This document shows positions 12,560 through 27,500 of a stretch of DNA of 64,000 nucleotides, piece after piece; within the stretch, counting starts at the first letter, position 1, and each line of letters begins with the position of its first letter. This DNA is from Euonymus europaeus. Lineage: Eukaryota > Streptophyta > Magnoliopsida > Celastrales > Celastraceae. Location of the stretch: assembly GCA_963580455.1 (NCBI GenBank), contig OY756962.1, forward strand, positions 14,092,001-14,156,000, in the 5' to 3' direction. Both the position numbers and the translations under genes were made by a program. The notes under the pieces are model-generated. The model was given only the letters and a program-made list of their open reading frames with translations. It ran no database searches and had not been told where the DNA came from.

Positions 12560-15500
12560 TGGACAAAACCGTTAAAAGCTCCTCCATAGAGAGAGTTGAG
12601 CAACTTCGAACCATCAAACTTGCTCGATGTACACTTTTTATTGTTCTTCTATGTCAAATTTTTCGAGTATAAGCTTCCTAGATTATTTCGATGCTAAAAC
12701 ACCATCTTTCCATGACAAATGGACAAAACCGTTAAAAGCTTCTCCATAGAGAGAGTTGAGCAACTTCAAACCATCAAAGTTGCTCGATGTACACTTTTTA
12801 TTGTTCTTCTATGTCAAATTTTACGAGTATAAGCTTCCTAGATTATTTCGATGCCAAAACACCATCTTTCTATGACAAATGGACAAAACCGTTAAAAGCC
12901 CCTCCATAGAGAGAGTTGAGCAACTTCGGACCATCAACGTTTCTCGGTGTACACTTTTTATTGTTCTTCTATGTCAAATTTTACGCGTATAAGCTTCCAT
13001 GATTATTTCGATTCCAAATCACCAACTTTCTATGAGAAATGGACAAAACCGTAAAAAGCTGCTCCATAGAGAGAGTTGAGCAACTTCGAACCGTCAAAGT
13101 TGCTCGGTGTGCACTTTTTATTGTTCTTCTATGAGAAATTTTATGAGTATAAGCTTCCTAGATTATTTCGATTCCAAAAAATGAACTATTTACGACAAAT
13201 GGACAAAACCGTTAAAAGCTCCTCCATAGAGAGAGTTGAGCAACTTCGGACCAGCAAAGTTGCTCGGGATACACTTTTTATTGTTCTTCTATGTCAAATT
13301 TTACGAGTATAAGCTTCCAAGATTATTTCGATGCCCAAATATCAACTTTTTATCACAAATGGACAAAACCGTTAAAAGCCCTTCCATAGAGAGAGTTGAG
13401 TAACTTCGGACCAACAAAGTTGCTCGGGATAAACTTTTTATTGTTCTTTTATGTCAAATTTTACGAGTATAAGCTTCCTAGATTATTTCGATGCTAAAAC
13501 ACCATCTTTCTTTGACAAATGGACAAAACCGTTAAAAGCTCCTCCATAGAGAGAGTTGAGCAAGTTCGGACCATCAAAGTTGCTCGGTGTACACTTTTTA
13601 TTGTCTTTCTATGTCAAATTTTACGAGTTTAAGCTTCCAAGATTATTTCGAAGCCAAAACACCAACATTTTATCACAAATGGACAAAACCGTTAAAAGCT
13701 CCTACATAGAGAGAGTTGAGCAACTTCGGACCAACAAAGTTGCTCGGGATACACTTTTTATTGTTCTTCTATGTCAAATTTTACGAGTATAAGCCTCCTA
13801 GATTATTTCGATGCTAAAACACCATCTTTCTATGACAAATGGACAAAACCGTTAAAAGCTCCTACATAGAGAGAGTTGAGCAACTTCGGACCAACAAAGT
13901 TGCTCGGGATACACTTTTTATTGTTCTTCTATTTCAAATTTTACGAGTATAAGCTTCCTAGATTATTTCGATGCTAAAACACCATCTTTCCATGACAAAT
14001 GGACAAAACCGTTAAAAGCTCCTCCATAGAGAGAGTTGAGCAACTTCGAACCATCAAAGTTGCTCGATGTACACTTTTTATTGTTCTTCTATGTCAAATT
14101 TTACGAGTATAAGCTTCCTAGATTATTCCGATGCTAAAACACCATCTTTCCATGACAAATGGACAAAACCGTTAAAAGCTCCTCCATAGAGAGAGTTGAG
14201 CAACTTCAAACAATCAAAGTAGCTCGATGTACACTTTTTATTGTTCTTCTATGTCAAATTTTACGAATATAAGTTCCTAGATTATTTCGATGCCAAAACA
14301 GCATCTTTCTATGACAAATGGACAAAACCGTTAAAAGCCCCTCCATAGAGAGAGTTGAGCAACTTCGGACCATCAAAGTTTCTCGGTGTACACTTTTTAT
14401 TGTTCTTCTATGTCAAATTTTACTCGAAGAAGCTTCCATGATTATTTCGATTCCAAATCACCAACTTTCTATGAGAAATGGACAAAACCGTAAAAAGCTG
14501 CTCCATAGAGAGAGTTGAGCAACTTCGAACCGTCAAAGTTGCTCGGTGTGCACTTTTTATTGTTCTTCTATGAGAAATTTTATGAGTATAAGCTTCCTAG
14601 ATTATTTCGATGCCAAAAAATGAACTTTTTACGACAAATGGACAAAACCGTTAAAAGCTCCTCCATAGAGAGAGTTGAGCAACTTCGGACCAACAAAGTT
14701 GCTCGGGATACACTTTTTATTGTTCTTCTATGTCAAATTTTACGAGTATAAGCTTCCAAGATTATTTCGATGCCCAAATACCAACTTTTTATCACAAATG
14801 GACAAAACCGTTAAAAGCCCTTCCATAGAGAGAGTTGAGTAACTTCGGACCAACAAAGTTGCTCGGGATAAACTTTTTATTGTTCTTTTATGTCAAATTT
14901 TACGAGTATAAGCTTCCTAGATTATTTCGATGCGAAAACACCATCTTTCTATGACAAATGGACAAAACCGTTAAAAGCTCCTCCATAGAGAGAGTTGAGC
15001 AAGTTCGGACCATCAAAGTTGCTCGGTGTACACTTTTTATTGTTCTTCTATGTCAAATTTTACGAATTTAAGCTTCCAAGATTATTTCGATGCCAAAACA
15101 CCAACATTTTATCACAAATGGTCAAAACCGTTAAAAGCTCCTACATAGAGAGAGTTGAGCAACTTCGGACCAACAAAGTTGCTCGGGATACACTTTTTAT
15201 TGTTCTTCTATGTCAAATTTTAAGAGTATAAGCCTCCTAGATTATTTCGATGCTAAAACACCATCTTTCTATGACAAATGGACAAAACCGTTAAAAGCCC
15301 TTCCATAGAGAGAGTTGAGCAACTTCGGACCAACAAAGTTGCTCGGGATACACTTTTTATTGTTCTTCTATGTCAAATTTTACGAGTATAAGCTTCCAAG
15401 ATTATTTCGATGCCCAAATACCAACTTTTTGTCACAAATGGACAAAACCGTTAAAAGCCCTTCCATAGAGAGAGTTGAGCAACTTCGGACCAACAAAGTT

Positions 15501-16580
15501 GCTCGAGATACACTTTTTATTGTTCTTCTATGTCAAATTTTATGAGTATAAGCTTCCTACATTATTTCGATGCTAAAACACCATCTTTCCATGACAAATG
15601 GACAAAACCGTTAAAAGCTCCTCCATAGAGAGAGTTGAGCAACTTCGAACTATCAAAGTTGCTCGATGTACACTTTTTATTGTTCTTCTATGTCAAATTT
15701 TACGAGTATAAGCTTCCAAGATTATTTCGATGCTAAAACACCATCTTTCCATGACAAATGGACAAAACCGTTAAAAGCTCCTCCTTAGAGAGAGTTGAGC
15801 AACTTCGAACCATCAAAGTTGCTCGATGTACACTTTTTATTGTTCTTCTATGTCAAATGTTACGAGTATAAGCTCCCTAGATTATTTCGATGCCAAAACA
15901 CCATCTTTCTATGACAAATGGATAAAACCATTAAAAGCCCCTCCATAAAGAGAGTTGAGCAACTTCAGTCCATCAAAGTTTCTCGGTGTACACTTTTTAT
16001 TTTTCTTCTATGTCAAATTTTACGCGTATAGGCTTCCAAGATTATTTCGATTCCAAATCACCAACTTTCTATGAGAAATGGACAAAACCGTTAAAAGCTC
16101 CTCCATAGAGAGAGTTGAGCAAATTCGAACCGTCAAAGTTGCTCGGTGTGCACTTTTTATTGTTCTTCTATGAGAAATTTTATGAGTATAAGCTTCCTAG
16201 ATTATTTCGATGCCAAAAAATGAACTTTTTACGACAAATGGACAAAACCGTTAAAAGCTCCTCCATAGAGAGAGTTGAGCAACTTCGGACCAACAAAGTT
16301 GCTCAAGATACACTTTTTATTGTTCTTCTATGTCAAATTTTACGAGTATAAGCTTCCAAGATTATTTCGATGCCCAAATACCAACTTTTTATCACAAATG
16401 GACAAAACCGTTAAAAGCCCTTCCATAGAGAGAGTTGAGCAAATTCGGACCAACAAAGTTGCTCGGGATACACTTTTTATTGTTCTTCTATGTCAAATTT
16501 TACGAGTATAAGCTTCCTATATTATTTCGATGCTAAAACACCATCTTTCCATGACAAATGGACAAAACCGTTAAAAGCTC
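12560..16580 (+). repeat. Long higher-order block, copy 2
   Basis: This is the collinear partner of 4560-8900, with the same order of monomer variants but without the 320 bp found in copy 1. It shares the diagnostic 1-bp deletion near 14272 and the TTTACTCGAAGAAGC variant near 14421. Single-base differences between the copies are scattered, for example GCTCGGGAT near 7824 against GCTCGAGAT near 15503, so the duplication is older than the near-perfect ones further right. Confidence 0.85.
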
Positions 16581-18921
16581 CTCCATAGAGAGAGTTGAGC
16601 AACTTCGAACCATCAAAGTTGCTCGATGTACACTTTTTATTGTTCTTCTATGTAAAATTTTACGAGTATAAGCTTCCTAGATTATTTCGATGCTGAAAGC
16701 CTGAAACACTATCTTTCCATGACAAATGGACAAAACCGTTAAAAGCTCCTCCATAGAGAGAGTTGAGCAACTTCGAACCATCAAAGTTGCTCGATGTACA
16801 CTTTTTATTGTTCTTCTATGTCAAATTTTACGAGTATAAGCTTCCTAGATTATTTCGATGCTAAAACACCATCTTTCCATGACAAATGGACAAAACCGTT
16901 AAAAGCTCCTCCATAGAGAGAGTTGAGCAACTTCGAACCATCAAAGTTGCTCGATGTACACTTTTTATTGTTCTTCTATGTCAGATTTTACGAGTATAAG
17001 CTTCCTAGATTATTTCGATGCTAAAACACCATATTTCCATGACAAATGGACAAAATCGTTAAAAGCTCCTCCATAGATAGAGTTGGGCAACTTCGAACCA
17101 TCAAAGTTGCTCGATGTACACTTTTTATTGTTCTGCTATGTCAAATTTTACGAGTATAAGCTCCCTAGATTATTTCGATGCCAAAACACCATCTTTCTAT
17201 GACAAATGGATAAAACCGTTAAAAGCCCCTCCATAGAGAGAGTTGAGCAACTTCGGACCATCAAAGTTTCTCGGTGTACACTTTTTATTGTTCTTCTATG
17301 TCAAATTTTATGCGTATAAGCTTCCAAGATTATTTCGATTCCAAATCACCAACTTTCTATGAGAAATGGACAAAACCGTTAAAAGCTCCTCCATAGAGAG
17401 AGTTGAGCAATTTCGAACCGTCAAAGTTGCTCGGTGTGCACTTTTTATTGTTCTTCTATGAGAAATTTTTTGAGTATAAGCTTCCTAGATTATTTCGATG
17501 CCAAAAAATGAACTTTTTACGACAAATGGACAAAACCGTTAAAAGCTCCTCCATAGAGAGAGTTGAGCAACTTCGGACCAACGAAGTTGCTCGGGATACA
17601 CTTTTTATTGTTCTCCTATGTCAAATTTTACGAGTATAAGCTTCCAAGATTATTTCGATGCCCAAACACCAACTTTTTATCACAAATGGTCAAAACCGTT
17701 AAAAGCCCTTCCATAGAGAGTTGATCAACTTCGGACCAACAAAGTTGCTCGGGATACACTTTTTATTGTTCTTCTTTGTCAAATTTTACGAGTATAAGCT
17801 TCCTAGATTATTTCGATGCTAAAACACCATCTTTCTATGACAAATGGACAAAACCGTTAAAAGCACCTCCATAAAGAGAGTTGGGCAACTTCGGACCATC
17901 AAAGTTTCTCGGTGTACACTTTTTATTGTTCTTCTATGTCAAATTTTACGCGTATAAGCTTCCAAAATTATTTCGATTCCAAATCATCAACTTTCTATGA
18001 GAAATGGACAAAACCGTTAAAAGCTCCTCCATAGAGAGAGTTGAGCATCTTCGAACCGTCAAAGTTGCTCGGTGTGCACTTTTTATTGTTCCTCTCTGAG
18101 AAATTTTATGAGTATAAGCTTCCTAGATTATTTCGATGCCAAAAAATGAACTTTTTACGACAAATGGACAAAACCGTTAAAAGCTCCTCCATAGAGAGAG
18201 TTGAGCAACTTCGGACCAACAAAGTTGCTCGGGATACACTTTTTATTGTTCTTCTATGTCAAATTTTACGAGTATAAGCTTCCAAGATTATTTCGATGCC
18301 CAAATACCAACTTTTTATCACAAATGGACAAAACCGTTAAAAGCCCTTCCATAGAGAGAGTTGAGCAACTTCGGACCAACAAAGTTGCCCGTGATACACT
18401 TTTTATTGTTCTTCTATGTCAAATTTTACGAGTATAAGCTTCCTAGATTATTTCGATGCTAAAACACCATCTTTCCATGACAAATGGACAAAACCGTTAA
18501 AAGCTCCTCCATAGAGAGAGTTGAGCAACTTCGAACCATCAAAGTTGCTCGATGTACACTTTTTATTGTTCTTCTATTTTAAATTTTACGAGTATAAGCT
18601 TCCTAGATTATTTCGATGATAAAACACCATCTTTCCATGACAAATAGACAAAACCATTAAAAGCTCCTCCATAGAGAGAGTTGAGCAACTTCGAACCATC
18701 AAAGTTGCTCGATGTACACTTTCTATTGTTCTTCTATGTCAAATTTTACGAGTATAAGCTTCCTAGATTATTTCGATGCTAAAACACCATCTTTCCATGA
18801 CAAATGGACAAAACCGTTAAAAGCTCCTCCTTAGAGAGAGTTGAGCAACTTCGAACCATCAAAGTTGCTCGATGTACACTTTTTATTGTTCTTCTATGTC
18901 AAATTTTACGAGTATAAGCTC
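16581..18921 (+). repeat. Ordinary monomers with two length-variant copies
   Basis: This stretch holds monomers related to those of the adjacent 5.6-kb unit: the block near 17403 resembles that near 20281, and the block near 18201 resembles that near 20599. It contains an 8-bp insertion at 16699-16706 and a monomer lacking two bases of the AG run near 17715. No gene is visible. Confidence 0.8.
16699..16706 (+). other. 8-bp insertion (GCCTGAAA) in a monomer
   Basis: The usual GCTGAAACACT of this subfamily reads GCTGAAA, then GCCTGAAA, then CACT. The inserted eight bases nearly duplicate the preceding ones. The step in monomer phase between 16275 and 17403 (1128 bp, 7 x 160 + 8) confirms the length. 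It is the largest single indel I found and occurs once in this window. Confidence 0.88.
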
Positions 18922-21900
18922 CCTAGATTATTTCGATGCCAAAACACCATCTTTCTATGACAAATGGATAAAACCATTAAAAGCCCCTTCATAGAGAGAG
19001 TTGAGCAACTTCGGACCATCAAAGTTTCTCGGTGTACACTTTTTATTGTTCTTCTATGTCAAATTTTACGCGTATAAGCTTCCAAGATTATTTCGATTCC
19101 AAATCACCAACTTTCTATGAGAAATGGACAAAACCGTTAAAAGCTCCTCCATAGAGAGAGTTGAGCAAATTCGAACCGTCAAAGTTGCTCGGTGTGCACT
19201 TTTTATTGTTCTTCTATGAGAAATTTTATGAGTATAAGCTTCCTAGATTATTTCGATGCCAAAAAATGAACTTTTTACGACAAATGGACAAAACCGTTAA
19301 AAGCTCCTCCATAGAGAGAGTTGTGCAACTTCGGACCAACAAAGTTGCTCAAGATACACTTTTTATTGTTCTTCTATGTCAAATTTTACGAGTATAAGCT
19401 TCCAAGATTATTTCGATGCCCAAATACCAACTTTTTATCACAAATGGACAAAACCGTTAAAAGCTCCTCCATAGAGAGAGTTGAGCAACTTCGAACCATC
19501 AAAGTTGCTCGATGTACACTTTTTATTGTTCTTCTATGTAAAATTTTACGAGTATAAGCTTCCTAGATTATTTCGATGCTGAAACACTATCTTTCCATGA
19601 CAAATGGACAAAACCGTTAAAAGCTCCTCCATAGAGAGAGTTGAGCAACTTCGAACCATCAAAGTTGCTCGATGTACACTTTTTATTGTTCTTCTATGTC
19701 AAATTTTACGAGTATAAGCTTCCTAGATTATTTCGATGCTAAAACACCATCTTTCCATGACAAATGGACAAAACCGTTAAAAGCTCCTCCATAGAGAGAG
19801 TTGAGCAACTTCGAACCATCAAAGTTGCTCGATGTACACTTTTTATTGTTCTTCTATGTCAAATTTTACGAGTATAAGCTTCCTAGATTATTTCGATGCT
19901 AAAACACCATCTTTCCATGACAAATGGACAAAACCGTTAAAAGCTCCTCCATAGATAGAGTTGGACAACTTCAAACCATCAAAGTTGCTCGATGTACACT
20001 TTTTATTGTTCTGCTATGTCAAATTTTACGAGTATAAGCTCCCTAGATTATTTCGATGCCAAAACACCATCTTTCTATGACAAATGGGCAAAACCGTTAA
20101 AAGCCCCTCCATAGAGAGAGTTGAGCAACTTCGGACCATCAAAGTTTCTCGGTGTACACTTTTTATTGTTCTTCTATGTCAAATTTTACGCGTATAAGCT
20201 TCCAAGATTATTTCGATTCCAAATCACCAACTTTCTATGAGAAATGGACAAAACCGTTAAAAGCTCCTCCATAGAGAGAGTTGAGCAATTTCGAACCATC
20301 AAAGTTGCTCGGTGTGCACTTTTTATTGTTCTTCTATGAGAAATTTTATGAGTATAAGCTTCCTAGATTATTTCGATGCCAAAAAATGAACTTTTTACGA
20401 CAAATGGACAAAACCGTTAAAAGCTCCTCCATAGAGAGAGTTGAGCAACTTCGGACCAACAAAGTTGCTCGGGATACACTTTTTATTGTTCTTCTATGTC
20501 AAATTTTACGAGTATAAGCTTCCAAGATTATTTCGATGCCCAAACACCAACTTTTTATCACAAATGGTGAAAACCGTTAAAAGCCCTTCCATAGAGAGTT
20601 GATCAACTTCGGACCAACAAAGTTGCTCGGGATACACTATTTATTGTTCTTCTATGTCAAATTTTACGAGTATAAGCTTCCAAGATTATTTCGATGCCCA
20701 AATACCAACTTTTTATCACAAATGGACAAAACCGTTAAAAGCCCCTCTATAGAGAGAGTTGAGCAACTTCGGACCAACAAAGTTGCCCGTGATACACTTT
20801 TTATTGTTCTTCTATGTCAAATTTTACGAGTATAAGCTTCCTAGATTATTTCGATGCTAAAACACCATCTTTCCATGACAAATGGACAAAACCGTTAAAA
20901 GCTCCTCCATAGAGAGAGTTGAGCAACTTCGAACCATCAAAGTTGCTCGATGTACACTTTTTCTTGTTCTTCTATGTCAAATTTTACGAGCATAAGCTTC
21001 CTAGATTATTTCGATGATAAAACACCATCTTTCCATGACAAATGGACAAAACCATTAAAAGCTCCTCCATAGAGAGAGTTGAGCAACTTCGAACCATCAA
21101 AATTGCTCGATGTACACTTTTTATTGTTCTTCTATGTCAAATTTTACGAGTATAAGCTTCCTAGATTATTTCGATGCTAAAACACCATCTTTCTATGACA
21201 AATGGACAAAACCGTTAAAATCTCCTCCACAGAGAGAGTTGAGCAGCTTCAAACCATCAAAGTAGCTCGGTGTACACTTTTTATTGTTCTTCTATGTCAA
21301 ATTTTACGAGTATAATCTTCCAAGATTATTTCGATTCCAAATCACCAACTTTCTATGAGAAAGGGATAAAACCGTTAAAAGCTCCTCCATAGGGAGTGTG
21401 GAGCAACTTCGAACCATCAAAGTTGTTCGATGTACACTTTTTATTGTTCTTCTATATTAAATTTTATGAGTATAAGCTTCGTAGATTATTTCAATGCCAA
21501 AAAACGAACTTTTTACGAGAAATGGACAAAGCCGTTAAAAGCTCCAACATAGAGAGAGTTGAGAAACTTCGGACCAACAAAGTTGCTCGGGATACACTTT
21601 TTATTGTTCTTCTATGTTAAATTTTACGAGTATAAGCTTCCTAGATTATTTCGATGCCAAAACACCAACATTTTATCACAAATGGACAAAACCGTTAAAA
21701 GCTCCTACATAGTGAGAGTTGAGCAACTTCGGACCAACAAAGTTGCTCGGGATACACTTTTTATTGTTCTTCTATGTCAAATTTTACGAGTATATGCCTC
21801 CTAGATTATTTCGATGCTAAAACACCATCTTTCTATGACAAATGGACAAAACCGCTAAAAGCTCCTATATAGAGAGAGTTGAGCAACTTCGGACCAACAA

Positions 21901-24515
21901 AGTTGCTCGGGATACACTTTTTATTGTTCTTCTTTGTCAAATTTTACGAGTATAAGCTCCCTAGATTATTTCGATGCCAAAACACCATCTTTCTATGACA
22001 AATGGAGAAAACCGTTAAAAGCCCCTCCATAGAGAGAGTTGAGCAACTTCGGACCATCAAAGTTTCTCGGTGTACACTTTTTATTGTTCTTCTATGTCAA
22101 ATTTTACGCATATTAGCTTCCAAGATTATTTCGATTCCAAATCACCAACTTTCTATGAGAAATGGACAAAATCGTTAAAAGCTCCTCCATAGAGAGAGTT
22201 GAGCAATTTCGAACCGTCAAAGTTGCTCGGTGTGCACTTTTTATTGTTCTTCTATGAGAAATTTTATGAGTATAAGCTTCCTAGATTATTTCGATTCCAA
22301 AAAATGAACTTTTTACGACAAATGGACAAAACCGTTAAAAGCTCCTCCATAGAGAGAGTTGAGCAACTTCGGACCAACAAAGTTGCTCGGGATACACTTT
22401 TTATTGTTCTTCTATGTCAAATTTTACGAGTATAAGCTTTCAAGATTATTTCGATGCCCAAACACCAACTTTTTATCACAAATGGTCAAAACCGTTAAAA
22501 GCCCTTCCATAGAGAGTTGAGCAACTTTGGACCAACAAAGTTGCTCGGGATACACTTTTTATTGTTCTTCTTTGTCAAATTTTACGAGTATAAGCTTCCT
22601 AGATTATTTCGATGCTAAAACACCATCTTTCTATGACAAATGGACAAAACCGTTAAAAGCTCCTCCATAGAGAGAGTTGAGCAAGTTCGGACCATCAAAG
22701 TTGCTCGGTGTACACTTTTTATTGTTCTTCTATGTCAAATTTTACGAGTATAAGCTTCCTAGATTATTTCGATGCTAAAACACCATCTTTCCATGACAAA
22801 TGGATAAAACCGTTAAAAGCTCCTCCATAGAGAGAGTTGAGCAACTTCGAACCATCAAAGTTGCTCGATGTACACTTTTTATTGTTCTTCTATGTCAAAT
22901 TTTACGAGTATAAGCTTCCTAGATTATTTCGATGCCAAAACACCATCTTTCTATGACAAATGGACAAAACCGTTAAAAGACCCTCCATAGAGAGAGTTGA
23001 GCAACTTCGGACCATCAAAGTTCCTCGGGATACACTTTTTATTGTTCTTCTTTGTCAAATTTTACGAGTAGACGCTTCCTAGATTATTTCTATGCTAAAA
23101 CACCATCTTTCTATGACAAATGGACAAAACCGTTAAAAGCCTCTCCATAGAGAGAGATGAGCAACTTCGGACCAACAAAGTTGCTCGGTGTACACTTTTT
23201 AATGTTATTCTATGTCAAATTTTATGAGTATAAGCTCCCAATATTATTTCGATTCCAAATCACCAACGTTCTATGAGAAATGACAAAATCGTTAAAAGCT
23301 CTTGCATAGAGAGAGTGGAGCAACTTCGAACCATCAAAGTTGCTCGATGTACGCTTTTTATTTTTCTTCTATGTCAAATTTTACGAGCATAAGCTTCCAA
23401 GATTATTTCGATGCCAAAACACCAACTTTTTATCACAAATGGACAAAACCGTTAAAAGCTCCTACATAGAGAGAGTTGAGCAACTTCGAACCGTCAAAGT
23501 TGCTCGGTGTGCACTTTTTATTGTTCTTCTATGAGAAATTTTATGAGTATAAGCTTCCTAGATTATTTCGATGCCAAAAAATGAACTTTTTACGACAAAT
23601 GGACAAAGCCGTTAAAAGCTCCTACATAGAGAGAGTTGAGAAACTTCGGACCAACAAAGTTGCTCGGGATACACTTTTTATTGTTCTTCTATGTTAAATT
23701 TTACGAGTATAAGCTTCCTAGATTATTTCGATGCCAAAACACCAACATTTTATCACAAATGGACAAAACCGTTAAAAGCTCCTACATAGAGAGAGTTGAG
23801 CAACTTCGGACAAACGAAGTTGCTCGGGATACAATATTTATTGCTCTTCTTTGTCAAATTTTACGAGTATAGGCTTCCTAGATATTTTCGATGCTAAAAC
23901 ATCATCTTTCTATGACAAATGGACAAAATCGTTAAAAGCCCCTCCATAGAGAGAGTTGAACAACTTCGGACCATCAATGTTGCTCGGTGTACACTTTTTA
24001 TTGTTCTTCTATGTCAAATTTTACGAGTATAAGATTCCAAGATTATTTCCATTCCAAAACACCAACTTTTTATCACAAATGGACAAAACCGTTAAAAGCT
24101 CCTACATAGAGAGAGTTGTGCAACTTCGGACCATCAAAGTTGCCCGGTGTACACTTTTATTATTATTCTATGTCAAATTTTATGAGTATAAGCTTCCAAT
24201 ATTATTTCGATTCCAAATCACCAACTTTCTATGAGAAATGGACAAAATCGTTAAAAGCTCGTTCATAGAGAGAGTTGAGCAATTTCGGACCAACAAAGTT
24301 GCTCGGGATACACTTTTTATTGTTCTTTTATGTCAAATTTTACGAGTATAATCTTCCAAGATTATTTCGATGCCAAAACACCAACTTTTTATCACAAATG
24401 GACAAAACCGTTAAAAGCTCCTCCATAGAGAGAGTTGAGCAATTTCGGACCAACAAAGTTGCTCGGGATACACTTTTTATTGTTCTTTTATGTCAAATTT
24501 TACGAGTATAAGCTT
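18922..24515 (+). repeat. 5594-bp higher-order unit, copy A
   Basis: Thirty-five monomers less six bases. It is directly followed by its near-identical copy B. The left edge is at 18922, where identity with 24516 begins; 18921 is C and 24515 is T. It includes distinctive members such as the CTCCAACATAG monomer near 21540, the two-base AG-run deletions near 20592 and 22513, and 1-bp deletions near 23285 and 24158, all repeated in copy B. Confidence 0.93.
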
Positions 24516-27500
24516 CCTAGATTATTTCGATGCCAAAACACCATCTTTCTATGACAAATGGATAAAACCATTAAAAGCCCCTTCATAGAGAGAGTTGAGC
24601 AACTTCGGACCATCAAAGTTTCTCGGTGTACACTTTTTATTGTTCTTCTATGTCAAATTTTACGCGTATAAGCTTCCAAGATTATTTCGATTCCAAATCA
24701 CCAACTTTCTATGAGAAATGGACAAAACCGTTAAAAGCTCCTCCATAGAGAGAGTTGAGCAAATTCGAACCGTCAAAGTTGCTCGGTGTGCACTTTTTAT
24801 TGTTCTTCTATGAGAAATTTTATGAGTATAAGCTTCCTAGATTATTTCGATGCCAAAAAATGAACTTTTTACGACAAATGGACAAAACCGTTAAAAGCTC
24901 CTCCATAGAGAGAGTTGTGCAACTTCGGACCAACAAAGTTGCTCAAGATACACTTTTTATTGTTCTTCTATGTCAAATTTTACGAGTATAAGCTTCCAAG
25001 ATTATTTCGATGCCCAAATACCAACTTTTTATCACAAATGGACAAAACCGTTAAAAGCTCCTCCATAGAGAGAGTTGAGCAACTTCGAACCATCAAAGTT
25101 GCTCGATGTACACTTTTTATTGTTCTTCTATGTAAAATTTTACGAGTATAAGCTTCCTAGATTATTTCGATGCTGAAACACTATCTTTCCATGACAAATG
25201 GACAAAACCGTTAAAAGCTCCTCCATAGAGAGAGTTGAGCAACTTCGAACCATCAAAGTTGCTCGATGTACACTTTTTATTGTTCTTCTATGTCAAATTT
25301 TACGAGTATAAGCTTCCTAGATTATTTCGATGCTAAAACACCATCTTTCCATGACAAATGGACAAAACCGTTAAAAGCTCCTCCATAGAGAGAGTTGAGC
25401 AACTTCGAACCATCAAAGTTGCTCGATGTACACTTTTTATTGTTCTTCTATGTCAAATTTTACGAGTATAAGCTTCCTAGATTATTTCGATGCTAAAACA
25501 CCATCTTTCCATGACAAATGGACAAAACCGTTAAAAGCTCCTCCATAGATAGAGTTGGACAACTTCAAACCATCAAAGTTGCTCGATGTACACTTTTTAT
25601 TGTTCTGCTATGTCAAATTTTACGAGTATAAGCTCCCTAGATTATTTCGATGCCAAAACACCATCTTTCTATGACAAATGGGCAAAACCGTTAAAAGCCC
25701 CTCCATAGAGAGAGTTGAGCAACTTCGGACCATCAAAGTTTCTCGGTGTACACTTTTTATTGTTCTTCTATGTCAAATTTTACGCGTATAAGCTTCCAAG
25801 ATTATTTCGATTCCAAATCACCAACTTTCTATGAGAAATGGACAAAACCGTTAAAAGCTCCTCCATAGAGAGAGTTGAGCAATTTCGAACCATCAAAGTT
25901 GCTCGGTGTGCACTTTTTATTGTTCTTCTATGAGAAATTTTATGAGTATAAGCTTCCTAGATTATTTCGATGCCAAAAAATGAACTTTTTACGACAAATG
26001 GACAAAACCGTTAAAAGCTCCTCCATAGAGAGAGTTGAGCAACTTCGGACCAACAAAGTTGCTCGGGATACACTTTTTATTGTTCTTCTATGTCAAATTT
26101 TACGAGTATAAGCTTCCAAGATTATTTCGATGCCCAAACACCAACTTTTTATCACAAATGGTGAAAACCGTTAAAAGCCCTTCCATAGAGAGTTGATCAA
26201 CTTCGGACCAACAAAGTTGCTCGGGATACACTATTTATTGTTCTTCTATGTCAAATTTTACGAGTATAAGCTTCCAAGATTATTTCGATGCCCAAATACC
26301 AACTTTTTATCACAAATGGACAAAACCGTTAAAAGCCCCTCTATAGAGAGAGTTGAGCAACTTCGGACCAACAAAGTTGCCCGTGATACACTTTTTATTG
26401 TTCTTCTATGTCAAATTTTACGAGTATAAGCTTCCTAGATTATTTCGATGCTAAAACACCATCTTTCCATGACAAATGGACAAAACCGTTAAAAGCTCCT
26501 CCATAGAGAGAGTTGAGCAACTTCGAACCATCAAAGTTGCTCGATGTACACTTTTTCTTGTTCTTCTATGTCAAATTTTACGAGCATAAGCTTCCTAGAT
26601 TATTTCGATGATAAAACACCATCTTTCCATGACAAATGGACAAAACCATTAAAAGCTCCTCCATAGAGAGAGTTGAGCAACTTCGAACCATCAAAATTGC
26701 TCGATGTACACTTTTTATTGTTCTTCTATGTCAAATTTTACGAGTATAAGCTTCCTAGATTATTTCGATGCTAAAACACCATCTTTCTATGACAAATGGA
26801 CAAAACCGTTAAAATCTCCTCCACAGAGAGAGTTGAGCAGCTTCAAACCATCAAAGTAGCTCGGTGTACACTTTTTATTGTTCTTCTATGTCAAATTTTA
26901 CGAGTATAATCTTCCAAGATTATTTCGATTCCAAATCACCAACTTTCTATGAGAAAGGGATAAAACCGTTAAAAGCTCCTCCATAGGGAGTGTGGAGCAA
27001 CTTCGAACCATCAAAGTTGTTCGATGTACACTTTTTATTGTTCTTCTATATTAAATTTTATGAGTATAAGCTTCGTAGATTATTTCAATGCCAAAAAACG
27101 AACTTTTTACGAGAAATGGACAAAGCCGTTAAAAGCTCCAACATAGAGAGAGTTGAGAAACTTCGGACCAACAAAGTTGCTCGGGATACACTTTTTATTG
27201 TTCTTCTATGTTAAATTTTACGAGTATAAGCTTCCTAGATTATTTCGATGCCAAAACACCAACATTTTATCACAAATGGACAAAACCGTTAAAAGCTCCT
27301 ACATAGTGAGAGTTGAGCAACTTCGGACCAACAAAGTTGCTCGGGATACACTTTTTATTGTTCTTCTATGTCAAATTTTACGAGTATATGCCTCCTAGAT
27401 TATTTCGATGCTAAAACACCATCTTTCTATGACAAATGGACAAAACCGCTAAAAGCTCCTATATAGAGAGAGTTGAGCAACTTCGGACCAACAAAGTTGC

